Assembly: GCF_035222375.1 (NCBI RefSeq)
Contig: NW_026946363.1
Coordinates: forward strand, 4,836,001 to 4,900,000
Reading direction: 5' to 3'
Length of the DNA: 64,000 nucleotides
Origin: Podospora pseudocomata
Taxonomy: Eukaryota; Ascomycota; Sordariomycetes; Sordariales; Podosporaceae
Each line of letters begins with the position of its first letter. The first letter of the stretch is position 1. The translations under genes and the position numbers were made by a program. Below the pieces are notes generated by a model. The model was not told where the DNA came from and did not search any database. It was given only the letters and a program-made list of their open reading frames with translations. Of this stretch, positions 12,036 through 24,091 are shown piece after piece.

Positions 12036-12563
12036 TTTGAGGAAAGCGGTTTGTTTAATAGCAGCATAACGATAGGTTTGTATTGCTACAGAGCAAAGGT
12101 TACTGACTTTGAAGTGATGTATGTAGAGTGTTTCTTGAACATGTTGTTCGTCGTTGTTCCTAAATAGGGGGCAGAACTCACGTTGTGTCCCTATAACCGC
12201 TCAAAACTATGACCTTAAATATGAGAAATATGCCGTGCAATTGTAAACTTGAGGAGCAACACAAAAATGCCATGATAAATCCCAATCGATATAAACAGTC
12301 AAACGCCCGTTGAAACACCATCCCAGCTGCTGGCCATAAAACACCCCGCAGTGTAACCCATGCGACCCAAAAAAAAAACACCAATAAACGCCACAGATGC
12401 CTTCCCTCAACCAAGAAACTTTCAAAACCGCAATGCATGCGTGCTCTCAGCCAATCATCACGTCATGTGTGCCATATAGCCATTCTTACAACAAAACCCC
12501 AATAAACCCCATAAACTTCCCATATCTTGTTCCATCAATCTTGCAATCATTCCAATTCACTCC
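12036..12563. other. Spacer between convergent genes
   Basis: The esterase (plus) and the PQ-loop gene (minus) end toward each other here. No gene is seen; the sequence is A/T- and C-rich as expected for two 3' untranslated regions. Confidence 0.5.
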
Positions 12564-13689
12564 TCAAGCCGTGCCCCCAACGCTTTTACTCTGCTGCCCG
12601 GCTTGGTTCCCCTTGGAGTATATCCGAAACTGCACAAAAATGACCCCGTCCTCGACGATCGTCCCAAAACTCCCGAGTAGCCACGGCAGGGCCCTGAGGA
12701 GGTAGTCCCTGTCTTGGCTGTAACTCATCACGCTGGCTCCATAAGTGAAGTTGCCTGTTAGGGAGAGCAAAAAGAACAGCAGGGCCAAGCCTTCGCACGA
12801 TTTCTCCTTGTAGTTTTTGATGATTTGGGGGATGCGCGCACTAAAACACGGGTTTTCTTTTGTTAGTGTCTGGATGTTGGGTCAGGAAAAGGAAGGCGAC
12901 TCACCAGAGATAACAAACAGCCGAGATGTAGCCCAACACCATCCCGATAATCGCCTGTGGTTCAGCAGAGATGGGCTCGGTGTCGACCGGAACGTCTGGG
13001 GAGTCCCATGCACCCATCCGGTAGGAGACGAACCACCCTGCTCCGCCTACCACCCACACGGCTAGAAGGGAGAGGGCGTTGTGAAGCCATGGGTTGGAGT
13101 CAGGGGTGTCGTCCTCGCCGGTTATGATTCTAGTCAACGGGTCGAGGTTAGACGAGCGGCGGCGGCGGTGGGTGGAGTGGCGTCTGTGGGAGCCGGGCAG
13201 GAGGGTCTGGGAGTCGGACCTGGGGCGGCGGTGTTCGGTTACAAGGGGTGTTTCCTCGTTGGCCGGGGTGTCTTCCACTGCGGTGGTGTCAGAGTCGGCA
13301 GAGGGGTGGCGGTGGGAGTGCCTGCGGTGACCAGGGTGGTGGTGGTGCTGTTCGCGTGCGCGCCGGCGGGCGTTGATGGTGTTGTAATAGGTGCACTGGG
13401 TGATGAGGATCAAGTCGGCGACACAAAAGTACATGCCGAGAGCGATCGAGGAGGGGGCGAGGGAAGTCCAGAGCGCGCCAGAGAGGTTGGCAATGTCACC
13501 GAGGAGCCAGATGAGGAGGAATTTCATGGACAGCGCGTCGGCAGATTTGGACTTGTAGTTTGCGATTAATTGCGGGAGGAGGAGGCATATCCAGGCCGTC
13601 AGAGAGACGCTGCCAAAGATTCCCGACAGGGCCTCACCGGCGGTGGGCGCCTGGAGTATCGATGGGAGGCTCATGATGAGGCTCGCCAT
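12564..13689 (-). CDS. PQ-loop repeat membrane transporter (YPQ/RTC2-like)
   Basis: The family is seven-helix transporters of the vacuole/lysosome; yeast Ypq proteins and human PQLC2 move cationic amino acids. Exon 1 runs from 13689 down to 12905 and exon 2 from 12840 to 12564, split by a 64-nt intron with GTGAGT, CTAAC and TTTAG, giving 353 residues. PQ-loop 1 is LLPQLIANYKSKSADALS (about residues 37-54). PQ-loop 2 starts at the exon junction (ARIPQIIKNYKEKSCEGLAL) and is followed by FFLLSLTGNFTYG. Between them is a long hydrophilic loop rich in His, Arg and Ser. Membrane segments lie on both sides, including LLAVWVVGGAGWFVSY. It shares a 1.1-kb divergent promoter region with the nuclease gene. 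The family is clear; the substrate is inferred. Confidence 0.92.
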
Positions 13690-14827
13690 GACGCAGGTTT
13701 TGCGATCAAGGGTCAGGTAGGTGTGTTTTCGATTAAGAACGATAAGGATTGAAAGGTAAGGAAATAGTTCAGAAACAGGTCATAAGCGTCGTCGAGGCCG
13801 AGATGTTGTCGGCAGCAAAGCTTTTACACCTTGACACAAAGGATCAGGTGAGGAGGTTTGGGGAGCTGTCACGGTCTGTGTAATCTGAGTCAAGTCTCTT
13901 AAGACCTTTCTCTGAGCGAGCTTATCGCCATGCCCTGGTCCAGGGAGATCTGCAGAGATAGGAGGGCCCCGACCCCGGAAAGGGTTTAAAGCTCTGCGCC
14001 CCCGCCATCCCCCACGTTTGTTCTTGCGCCTCTGGTTGGACCTTTTCGGCCTTGATCTGACTGCACATTTGCATCACACACGTCCAAGTCCCTGCAGGTA
14101 TCACGCAGCTTGGACGGCGCGGCAGGCATTTTGACTTGAGCTGTGTGTGTTGTATTCCTCTCCAGACACCGCACCAATATTTCCAATGCCATAGTGGTCA
14201 CCATCAAACGGTCATCGAGGTGCACCGGAGCCCCGCCGTTTCTTGGATGCTTTTGCGGGGGAGTAGCGTGCCAAGGGGTCGATTCTGGTGAATCTGCCCA
14301 GTCATCTTCACCTATTACGCATCACTGCCTGCCGGGAGCAGGGATAGCCATCTTGGCAAGCTGCCGGCACTCCGTTCAGCATTCGATGATGTAGAGGATA
14401 AGCTTCTCAATCCAATGTTAGTTGATGACAAGTGCCGAAACAAATGCCATTGTAGAGGGAAAAAGACTGGCGACCACTACAATGTCGAAGTTTGAGACTC
14501 GTGCTGTTGTGCTCAGCAATGTGGCACACGTGAGAGTTCCTCGACGTTGGACCCCTGTTGGCACCTGTTTGAATTGATTCGCTGGGAGGGTTCCTCTGCC
14601 AACATTTGGTGTGGGCGGCTGAGGCGGTCAGCCACCCAGCGGCTGCTCTGATCGGGTGTCGGGCATATCAGATGGACTTGCCACGGTCACTCATCCACCA
14701 TCATCCAAGACATCTTGTGACAGTATATCATTTTTGCTTTGTGTAGCACGTATTCTGCATTTTTTGTATCACATTGTTTTGCTGGTATTTGCGTTCATTG
14801 CGTTGATAGAGAAGCACCGCAGACACG
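13690..14827. other. Divergent promoter region
   Basis: This region lies between the starts of the PQ-loop transporter (minus) and the S1/P1 nuclease (plus). Only short motif-free open frames are present. It presumably holds both promoters. Confidence 0.5.
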
Positions 14828-15922
14828 ATGAGGCTATCGTCGGTTGCAGTGAGCGCTGCAGCGTTGCGGGGGGCCTTGGCGTGGGGAGGTGAGTTTGTTT
14901 ACTTTTGATGTCTCCATACCATTTTCATCCATGAGATGAGATGAGATGAGATGAGATGGAAGGATGCTGATCAGATGGACAACAGGCTTCGGTCACATTA
15001 CCGTCGCCTATATCGCCTCCAACTTCGTCTCTGACTCCACCACCTCCTATCTTCAGACCCTCCTCCGCAATGACACCGGCGACTACCTCGCCGGCGTTGC
15101 TACCTGGGCAGATTCTATCCGGTACACCAAATGGGGCCGCTTCACCTCGGGCTTCCACTTCATCGACGCCCATGACAATCCGCCGACCTACTGCGGCGTA
15201 GATTACGACCGTGACTGCAAGAAAGAAGCCGGTTGCGTGGTCAGCGCTTTGCAGAACTACACCTCCCAGCTTCTTGACACTGAGCTTCCACTCTGGCGGC
15301 GAGCACAGGCAGCAAAGTTTGTGGTTCACTTTGTTGGTGATATTCACCAACCGCTACATACCGAGGATGTGGCGAGGGGAGGCAACGGAATTCATGTTAC
15401 GTTTGAAGGAAAAGAGCTGAACTTGCACCATGTGTGGGATACGAGCATTGCCGAGAAGTTGGTGGGCGGCATTCGCAGGAAGCCGTATCCGTTTGCGAAG
15501 AAATGGGCCGACGAGTTGACGGAGGAGATCAAGAGTGGGAAGTACGCGGCGGAGAGCAAGTCCGGCTGGCTAAGGGGGACGAATATCACGGATCCGATTG
15601 CTACGGCTCTAGGGTGGGCGGTTGAGGGCAATGCGTTGGTTTGCACTACCGGTAAGTTTTTGGTAACCTTCGAAGGTCAAAGACAAAAGCTAACATGTCT
15701 CGGTTAGTATTGCCAGAAGGCGCGGAAGCCATCGAGGGCCAGGAGCTGGGAACGGACTACTACGAAAAGGCCGCTCCTGTCGTCGAGGAGCAGGTTGCAA
15801 AGGCTGGCTTCCGGTTGGCTGCTTGGTTGGACTTGATCATCTCGAGCCTCAAGACTTTTGAGCTGCCAGCCTCGTCGGAGCCAGAGCCAGATCTGGATTC
15901 GGATGTGCCAGGAGACCTCTAG
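14828..15922 (+). CDS. S1/P1-type zinc-dependent nuclease, secreted
   Basis: Members of this family are tri-zinc extracellular nucleases that degrade single-stranded DNA and RNA and often have 3'-nucleotidase activity. Exons are 14828-14888, 14986-15651 and 15708-15922 (introns 97 and 56 nt), giving 313 residues. The signal peptide (about 1-18, ending ALRGALA) leaves the mature N-terminus WGGFGH, whose Trp and His are zinc ligands in nuclease P1. The other ligand positions are present: Asp in TWADSIR, His in FHFIDAHDNP, His and Asp in HFVGDIHQPLH, and His and Asp in NLHHVWDTSI. Cysteines in YCGVDYDRDCKKEAGC fit the family disulfides. The first intron splits the codon after the mature N-terminal Trp-Gly and contains a pentanucleotide repeat. 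All metal-binding residues are kept, so it should be functional. Confidence 0.95.
14931..14957. repeat. (ATGAG)n microsatellite in intron 1 of the nuclease gene
   Basis: About five tandem copies of a five-base unit lie inside the first intron, so length changes would not alter the protein. Confidence 0.9.
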
Positions 15923-18900
15923 AAAAGTGTCTCATAGGTGGTACAACGAAGGATCCAGGATGACGGGTTAGGTGCGGTGATCGTGGCTTCGGTAGTTGAG
16001 ACGGCATATTTCTCTTATTCATGAAACGATTTGCGTTCTGTCGTCGTCGAGAATAGTTCTGCCGACAGCAGTGATCATCAGTGATATTCATTTTTGCATG
16101 ATGGAAACCGTGGCCGCTGGCCATCTCCGAGAATAGCCACATGCTGTGGATGTAGGCTGTGTCTGAACGTGCCGGACAACGTCATGACTACACATCAATG
16201 GTTTGTCTTTGGCGCCAAGGGGAGGCAGCAGTGGACTGTCGTCGTAGCGTAGCTAGAGCTCCCCGAGGATTCCAGCGATTATCTGTTTCGTTTTGGTGAT
16301 CTTTCGTCACGGGCCTGCGGCAATTGCGACGGGTAACGTTGAGAAACTGGATGGTGCCCTGTTGCCTCGAGGATGAGAGCTGCCGATTCATCCGCTGTGA
16401 CCTTCACGGAGCGTGCTGGCCAAGTGTCGGTTGCCATCCTCCAGGTTTCTGTTTGTCAACCTCCTCGCTCCTATGTGTATGTGTCCGAGTGTCCGCTGTA
16501 GGACCGAGGCGTTGGCTCGGGGTCAGAGTTGCATCGTTTCATAGTGCACAGGCGGTGATTTCCTCCTAATGTTGCAGGCCCGGGAGATGTGAGGGGTCTT
16601 TTGTCTGTCTCATGAGGCTCAGGGGTTTGCTTCAAAAATCTTGGCACAGGGAACCCCTGTCTTTGTACAACCCCAGGTTTGTGGACACCTTTCTTATCTT
16701 ATCGCGATCTTCCCGACGTCAGTCAGCGGCATCAGATCAAGATGAACGGAAGGATTGCTCTCTCCAACTTTGTACGACTTGATGATGGGAGCCACGACCA
16801 TTTATGTTCAACTCGGCCGAGTTGAAGAACGCATGGTCTGCTGTGATCCAGCCTAGAGATTTGGGTTGGCTCTGAGCATTTTCGGGTCACCTATCTTCGA
16901 CGATAGGACCCCATTTGCTTGTCATCCAAAGTTGTTCACATAGGTAGGCAAGAGAGTTGGGATGGAAGTGGGACGAAACAAGTCGTTGGACAGGGCTTGC
17001 AAAAATAGGGTTGTTTCGATCGTGTTGCCACGGGATCTTTTTTGTCAAGGTTAGATTACAAATTTGGCCTCCCCCTTTCGCCGTGGGTCTCATTCTACAG
17101 TCGCATCAGCATCGATACCCCAGAAACCATGACTGACGAGACAGGCACCAGGAACGACGGGGTCGGGACGGAAACAGCCTCAACGATTCAACTGTATTGA
17201 AATATGCAAGCCCACGGCTCGACACGCAGCTTATTTGCTCCAAGCTTCAACTTTGGACGAACTACCAAATGACAAGACCATCGAAAAGGGGGTGGCCTGG
17301 AAGCAAAGCTGCGCTCATCTGTCAGGATTGCGACTGTGAGATCCTATCCAGATATTTCGCTGTGGCGCTGTGTGTCATGAAAGGATTTCCAAGCCAAGGT
17401 GCTCATTAATTAGCTGCCTTGAACTGCTGGTCTCCGGTCACGGTCTTGGGCCGACGGGGTATTTCTTTTATGTTGAAATCTCCGTTGAATGTGACGTTGT
17501 CGATGTAATTCGTATTCTTCGGAACAGCCGTGCTGGATTTTGGTTGACCAAACGAACTGGCTGACTTTTAGCGGTGTAATCAGCTATCTCCTATTCCCGA
17601 CAGCTACAGTGACGAGATGATGGAGAAGCAAAACAGCTTCTGATACAGATACATATAAGTAGGGGCCCATGCGCAGAGGAAATAGATGAAGATCGCACCC
17701 TCAATCTGTACACATTCTCCGAGCGGCTGTCGGTACGCGGCGGCGGCTCCTCCTGTGCCGGCCGGCGGTTGATGGAAGGCATCTCTGTCGGAGTCGGGAG
17801 CCCGAGAAGCGCCTTCAAGGAGAAGTGAAGAATAAGTGGGGGATGAACTGACTTACAAGGAGGAGAACTCATGCTCGCTCGCTTGCGCTTCATCCCGAGA
17901 CACAAGCTGCCCGATCGCCACGAAGCGAGGGCGCTGATTGGCCAGAGGCGCAAATTGACATGGATGCCATTGGCTTTCTGGGACAGAAGCCGCATCAACT
18001 TTCTCGCAGCGTTTCCCAACCGCACGCACGGCGCTCCAGAGGTAGATGCAGTTGGCGCCCAGCAATTTGCTCTGCTACACGAAAGAAGAAAGCCAGCGCT
18101 TTGTGTCCCCTCCAAGATCCGTACGGCCGCCATTTTCGTGTCCAAGACGGCCGCTGTGGACGGCGAGCAACTGGCCCTCCCGGCACTTGAAAAATCTGGG
18201 GAGTCGATGTGCAGGCGCCTCGCTGGCCAATTGTGAAGACCGCCAAATATTCGATGAATACTGGACAATGGCATGGCAGATGAGCCAATGACAGCTGCCT
18301 TCTTGCAGTCAAGATCCTCCAAGAAGCCATATCTGCAAGGTACACTTTCCTCTTTTGTTATTGAGGGTGTGTGGGTGTGTCCCCCCCTTCTCCCTACCCC
18401 ACGTCTGAGAGCCGCAGTTGCTAAGTACTGTTGAGGTTTGACATTTCTCCGCTCTCTTGCAGAGAGCTGTCGGATTCCATCCTTTTGTGCCACCCTCCGT
18501 CAGACGGCTCTGACATACCCCCTTGCCATCCCTTTCTCTCTCTCCCTGCGTGGTGTTTTGGAATCGCGGAGCTGCCACCCCAGCATCCCTACCACCAAGC
18601 ACCTCCTGCTCCGTCCTCCTGCCGCTCAGCTCGCCGTGCCCTCATCCTGGTCTTCCTGGCCCCAGGATGCTTGGCGGCAACGTCCCATGTCTTCTTTTTC
18701 TTCGCTGGAGACTCGCCAGGGCTCGAAACTGCTTGGCTTGCTGGGGTGTGAGAAACGTCGGCTTGGCGGTATCGTCGGATCGCCGTCGCAGCATCCACCC
18801 TCACCAGCCATTATGCCTCTTATAATGCCCGCCCGCGATTCTTTTACCCCTCTGCTCCCTTCTTCTTAGACCATGTCCCCTTCTTGCGGCCTGTGGTGAT

Positions 18901-19127
18901 TTGTGTGTCGTTTTACTTTCTTTCCTTCATTCGTTCCTTTCTCGCCCCTTGTGGGTTGTACATTCTCCGTCGACACTAGCTGTCGTTTACCATTCCTTAA
19001 CGACTTTTCAACTTTTCTGACGGTCTGGTACCATCTGCGCTTACGATTTCCTTCCTCCTCTCGACGGTCCGCCGATCTACATATCTCTCTCTCGTTGTTA
19101 GAAAGTTCTCGACTCTCAAACGCCATC
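15923..19127. other. Intergenic region without a recognised gene
   Basis: No convincing gene is seen over 3.2 kb. A GC-rich stretch at 17.6-18.5 kb is open in several frames of both strands (up to 300 codons on the minus strand), but the translations lack motifs and look random. From about 18.4 kb the plus strand is pyrimidine-rich and is probably the promoter and leader of the Asn-rich secreted protein. Confidence 0.4.
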
Positions 19128-19304
19128 ATGTTGATGAAGAACGCGGTAGCGGCCCTGATGGGTCTGGCCATGGTTGCCGAGGCGGCATCAGTTCACCAGT
19201 ACGGAACCCCGACAAGGACTGTAGGAAGACGGCAGTTTGGCAAGAAGAACAACTTCGGAAACCGCTTCGGTAATGGTCAGTTTGGTGGTGGCCAGAACGG
19301 CCAG

Positions 19305-19341
<37 letters not shown>

Positions 19342-20242
19342 GCCAGAACAACAATGGTCAGAACAACAATGGTCAGAACAACAACAACAATAACAACAAC
19401 AACAACGGGGGGAACAACAACCAGGCGTCGGAGACTTGTCTGGCTGCGGCTGCTCTCCAGACTGGTTCTCAGTCTACCGGCCAGAACGGTGCCCAGGCTG
19501 CAGATGGTCAGGTCAACTCTGCTACGTAAGTTGTCAATGCCGACTTCATAAACTTTGTGACCTGTTGCGAGACCTGGAGGTATATTAACAGTTGATAAAT
19601 AGTGACAATGCCAACTTCATCAACTTCTGCCAGGGCAAAACACTGACCAACGGTCTGCAAAACCGGGATGGCTCCTGTAACGGTATCCGTAAGTTGCAGT
19701 CTTCTCAGCTGTGCTCCAACCTCGATCAGAGCTAACACTACACAGCAATGGGTGAAATCCCCTCCGCCAACCGCATGGTCTCGACTGTCATTCTCAACCC
19801 CAAGAACGGCGATGATCTCCAGCCGCTCACGACCTTCCAGATTCAGGTCAATGTCGCCAACATGCAGCTCGGCGCCTTCACCAACGCCACCAGCACCTAC
19901 TACTCGGCTCCCCAGACCCTCAACGGAGGCGGCCAGATCATTGGTCACACTCACGTCACTGTTCAAGACACTGGCAACACCTTGAACCCCACCCAGCCCC
20001 TGGATGCCACTGTCTTTGCCTTCTTCAAGGGTATCAACGATGCTGGTAACGGCAACGGTCAGCTCGCCGCTGAAGTCACTGGTGGTCTCCCTACTGGCTG
20101 CTACCGTGTCTGCACCATGTCCAGCGCTTCCAACCATCAGCCCGTTCTGATGCCCGTTGCCCAGCGTGGTTCCCAAGAGGACTGCCGCTACTTCTCTGTT
20201 GGTGGTGCTTGCGCCAACAACAACAACAACAACGGCGGTGGC

Positions 20243-20283
<41 letters not shown>

Positions 20284-20782
20284 CGGTGGCAATAACAACA
20301 ACAACAACAATGGCGGCGGCCAGGGCCAGAACAACCAGGGCCAGAACCAGGGCAACCAGGGTCAGGGTAATCAGGGGCAGCAGAACAACCAGGGCAACCA
20401 AGGTAATAACCAAGGCCAGAACAACCAGGGAAACCAAAATAATAACCAAGGCAACCAGGGCGCCGGAAATCAGGCGGGCGGAGGTTCGGGGGCCGGAAAC
20501 AACGGCAACGGCAATAATGGCGGCAACAATAACAACAACGGAGGCGGTAACGCCGGTGCCGCCATTGCCGGCATCCAGCCCCCTCCCGTGACCGACTCTG
20601 GCAACGCGGACCGCCCGTTCGCAGTCAACGGTAACACCTTTGTGACCAGGCAGGAGGCTCAGTTCCGCGCCTGCGCCATCCAGAACAACGCCTGCGCCGG
20701 CGCCGTCAACTCTGGCCAGGCTCCTGGTCGCACCGTCCCTGACTGCAATGCGCAAGAAGCGGCTTGCCGAGCGGCTGCTTAA
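19128..20782 (+). CDS. Asn-rich secreted protein with conserved central domain
   Basis: Exons 19128-19525, 19603-19688 and 19746-20782 (introns 77 and 57 nt) give 506 residues. There is a signal peptide (about 1-20, MLMKNAVAALMGLAMVAEAA), then an Asn/Gly/Gln low-complexity tract (about 59-95). The conserved-looking central domain (about 115-315) contains FINFCQGKTLTNG, ANMQLGAFTNATSTYY, GGQIIGHTHVTVQ and CYRVCTMSSASNHQPV. A second tract of Asn, Gly and Gln follows (about 318-435). The tail is Cys-containing (FRACAIQNNACAG, CNAQEAACRAA). From memory, relatives are common in filamentous ascomycetes and some carry the misleading database name 'ribosomal protein S17'; nothing here resembles a ribosomal protein. 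It is probably a cell-wall or extracellular protein of unknown function. No GPI-type hydrophobic C-terminus is present. Confidence 0.85.
19305..19410 (+). repeat. (AAC)n tract coding Asn-rich segment 1
   Basis: AAC codons repeat here, broken by units encoding GQNNNGQNNN. The tract is codon-level repetitive and liable to slippage in multiples of three. Confidence 0.9.
20215..20560 (+). repeat. (AAC)/(GGC/CAG) tract coding Asn/Gly/Gln segment 2
   Basis: Long AAC runs are followed by degenerate repeats of a unit encoding GQNNQGNQ. Other frames of the same repeat give poly-Thr (plus) and poly-Val/Leu (minus), which are artefacts. Confidence 0.9.
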
Positions 20783-22518
20783 GCGTGCTTTGCGCTTGTT
20801 TCTCAGCCTGGTGCACACACACGCACACACACACCACCTCCCAACCTCCCCCTCACAGCGGTCCGCTCCTTTGGGACTTGATCTCACGAATTCGGTCCTG
20901 AACGACACTTGAGTTTTCGAAGTCTGTTTTTATGGATGATACCCGGTTTTGTCTTGCTAGCGTCTATGCCTGCTTGCACGCCATGGAATGTCGCGGATGG
21001 AAACGTTGTGGTGGGGGATCTGGACAAAATTCAAGAGAAGGGAGTGTGTTGTGTTGTGTGTGTGTACCATATTTCTACCTTGCTTTTTTTTTTGTTGGTT
21101 ATTTTTTCTCCCCTCTTAATTTTTGGCCGTGGCTCTGTTGGTTATTGTTGTTGATGATGATGATTGCAGGCAGGCGGGCGTTGTGTTTTGTTGTTATTGA
21201 GATGGTGGATATGGAAGGATGGATGGAGGACAATCAACACCACCCCCTATCGCTTAGAAAAGATCTTTCCCATGTTTGGAGAGTCGTTTTGAAATGTTTT
21301 TTTATTTGGATATATTTTATTTCTCTTTTACATTACGGAGAACAGATGACGAAAAATGTAATTGTGATGGTAGTTTAGAGAGGTGGTAGGAGAATGTGAG
21401 CAAGCTTGAATTCTGAGGCTACCTAGTCTGTGACTGGGAGTGGAGGATGAAGAGCGAGTGAATGAGCAGGAAAAGGGGGGGATCTAACCGCGCCGCGAAT
21501 ACTCAGGGGTCGGGGGGTCAGGTAGAGAAGCAAAATGAGGCCTTTTTTTTTGGTGGTGTTTTTTTTTTTTTTTGTTGCGCTCTGCAGATTCGAGTTCGGG
21601 TGAGATCTTTTCCGTGAAGTGTTCCGTGTTGAAGGGTTTCATGCCTGTGTTTCGAATGGTGAGGGCTTGGGAAGGACGGGGGTGGGGTGGTGAAACGTGG
21701 ACAGGCGGGTATATAGGGGGTGACTTTGATCAGGTAAGGGGTCAGGGGCACTTGCACACATGTCTAAGCTCGTTTCCTTTTTTGGCTGCTTGGTTGAATG
21801 GGCTGCGTGTCTGAGATTCAAAGTAGTAGGTACATTGCAAGTAAGAGATGGGATGAACTGCTATGTGTTTATGGGTATGTATTCCTCCCGAGTCGTCGTT
21901 AGTAGCTCTAACCTGGAATGCAAATAACTTCCAAGACGAGTGCTTCTGATGAACATACTTCTTATTTATTTACCATCATTGAATTGCTCGTCACACACGC
22001 TCCTTCTATGCACACGCTGCTTCTATGTACGGTGGTATATGGTTTAGCACTCAGCACCAAACCAGTTTGATAAGACACAGGCTTAAGATATTATCAGTAG
22101 AAAAATCTGGCAGATCCAAGGAAACCCAATTCTCTCTGACGTGTGGGAATGGTGTGGCTGCCTGGAAAATTGTCCAAAACCTTCCCGTCTTGATACCTAC
22201 CCAGAATGCTGCAAGTCAGGAAAGGAGCAGGTGTGTCTACCCTGACATCAAATGTCACTGGGTTCCCAACAAACCGGAGGTACTCGGTAGGCAAGAATCA
22301 GCCAAAACAAGGAGGTACGCATTGCTTGCTTGCTTCCACCTTTCATCCGCACTATTTAGGTGGGTGGACGTGACTGCCTTCTGATGGACTTGCAGCACAC
22401 ATATTTCCCATCAGCCTTTTGAGTTTCTCTCCCAATCTTCCACCGTCCACTAACATTCTGACCTCAACCAACCGACCAGCGTTTTCAAAGAATACCGCTA
22501 CCGAACACTCCCATTGTC
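20783..22518. other. Intergenic region
   Basis: This region holds the 3' side of the Asn-rich gene and the upstream side of the protease relic. T-rich and TG-rich stretches are present and no gene is seen. Confidence 0.45.
21994..22027. repeat. Tandem duplication, 17-nt unit x2
   Basis: Two adjacent 17-nt copies (CACACGCTSCTTCTATG) differ at a single position. Confidence 0.85.
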
Positions 22519-24091
22519 ATGCTGTTCCCTCAGAGTCTGGTTCTGCCGGTCGCCAACGCCAGCAGCATGGCGACAGCAAGGCCCTCTGACATCTTTCCCA
22601 CCAACCCTCAATCCAGCTATTATGTCACCCTTGACCTGGATACGCCTCCTCAACCAATACGCCTCACGTTAGATACCAGCAGTCCAGGCCTCTAGGTCTG
22701 GCCGCCGGCCAATATTGTCGACACCAGCCCCCCAGGTGGCCATGGACAGGAACAGTACCTACCCAATCGATCGGACACGGTGGAACTAGCAGAGTCTGCC
22801 ATGTTTCCCATTAGTGAAAGCTACAAGCACGTCCCAACGGGCGACCCTTTTGGCCGAGGCGATCTCAAAGTAGATGTGCAAGGCACGATTTGGAAGGACA
22901 CCCTACGTATCCCCGCCACACATGATGTATCGATTGAGGGCATGTCCATCTCAATTGGGTTGCCCAGTTACAGTACTTCTTGGAATGCAGACGGCACGCC
23001 CGCTCCCAACAAAACCGGCTTCGTACCCGGCGTGTGCGGGGATTACGGTGGTGCGGTTGGTTTTGGAAGGGGAAGCACCTTTATGTAGAGGCTGTGTCAA
23101 CGGAGATATATTCAGTCGAATATGTTGGCCTTTTCTTTGGGGATGGCAACCAAGACCGGGGGGGGGGGGGCAATTTGGTACTGGACGGCGTCGACGTGGG
23201 CAAGTTTACAGGGCCGTTGGAGCTGATTCCGACACCTGAGCTGACGGCTGCAAACAGCCCTATGGACGGAGGGTTTGACACGTACAGAGTTTGGCTGGAG
23301 TTCATGGAGTTTGACAGTGGGGCATCTTTTGACAATGTCATGTCTGTCCACTACTTAACCGAGCCTACAGCAGACACTCGCCCGCCTTAGACTATCTTTG
23401 CAACGTCTTCAAAAATGCCAACAGACCTGCAAAAGATAACCACACGCATGGCACTATCCTTCCAACGCCTTCAACCATCGTCTCAACACATTCAACAGAT
23501 ACCAGTAGGCCTATCAACAACTCACCTCACAGGTACGAGAACTCCCGTATCCCCGTGGGCCTCGAGACCTTCAACGGTTTGACCTACGTTCCCCCGGACG
23601 TGGTCAGAGCCATCTCTACTGACCTGACGACACCGTTCTGGGGGCCGGGTTATGATGGTTTGGACAGTCAGCAGCCTGCAAGGATACCATTTTCTTGGTT
23701 CCAGAAGGAACACCCGCAAGCCAAGTTTGCCTTTGGGTTCAAGAAGGAGGATGGTAGGAGGGAGGTGGTGAGAATTGAGGTGCCGGTCACGGACTTGACA
23801 TATGTGGTGTCAGAGACCGGGAAGAGTGAGCTGTGTGCTCTGGGAATTGTTGGCACGGATGAGCGCAATGCGGCGCTGGGGACGGGGGTGATGAAGAATG
23901 GGTACTGGGTGTTGGATGCGAGTGAGATGAAGGTGAGGGTTGCGAGGGGGGTGAATTGTGGGAGTGAGATTCTTCAGTGGGAGGAGGGGAAGAGATACGA
24001 GGGAAGATGTGGGGAGGGAAGGACGGTGTGCGGAGGGCTTAGGAAGAAGAATGGGGCTAAAGATGGGTATGATGGGGTATATCATGAGTAA
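22519..24091 (+). pseudogene. Decayed pepsin-type aspartic protease
   Basis: The translation resembles secreted fungal A1 aspartic proteases. The N-terminal lobe begins YYVTLDLDTPPQPIRL with a first catalytic motif LDTSS, and continues to GVCGDYGGAVGFGRG. The C-terminal lobe has YSVEYVGLFFGDG, GNLVLDGVDVGKF and LTYVPPDVVRAI. The coding sequence is interrupted. A TAG at 22693-22695 stands where a Trp is expected (DTSSPGL-stop-VWPP). The frame changes near 23080, and again somewhere between about 23340 and 23530. The second catalytic motif, normally D-T-G-S/T before LTY, reads ETFNG. No canonical intron removes these defects. A 13-G run at about 23158-23170 is present. There is no clear signal peptide. 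I call it a host-gene relic; sequencing error could explain single defects but not the lost second Asp. Confidence 0.75.

Noticed and set aside
17591-18493. 300-codon minus-strand frame in the GC-rich upstream region of the Asn-rich gene
   Set aside because: Several frames on both strands are open here, composition looks random and there is no recognisable motif.
19508-20908. 466-codon open frame antisense to the Asn-rich gene
   Set aside because: It is created by the AAC repeats (GTT on the other strand gives poly-Val) and has no motif or splice structure; the plus-strand gene is well supported.
23040-23100. Intron as explanation for the first frame change in the protease relic
   Set aside because: The only GT...AG pair that would work spans about 42 nt and has no branch point, shorter than any intron in the window.
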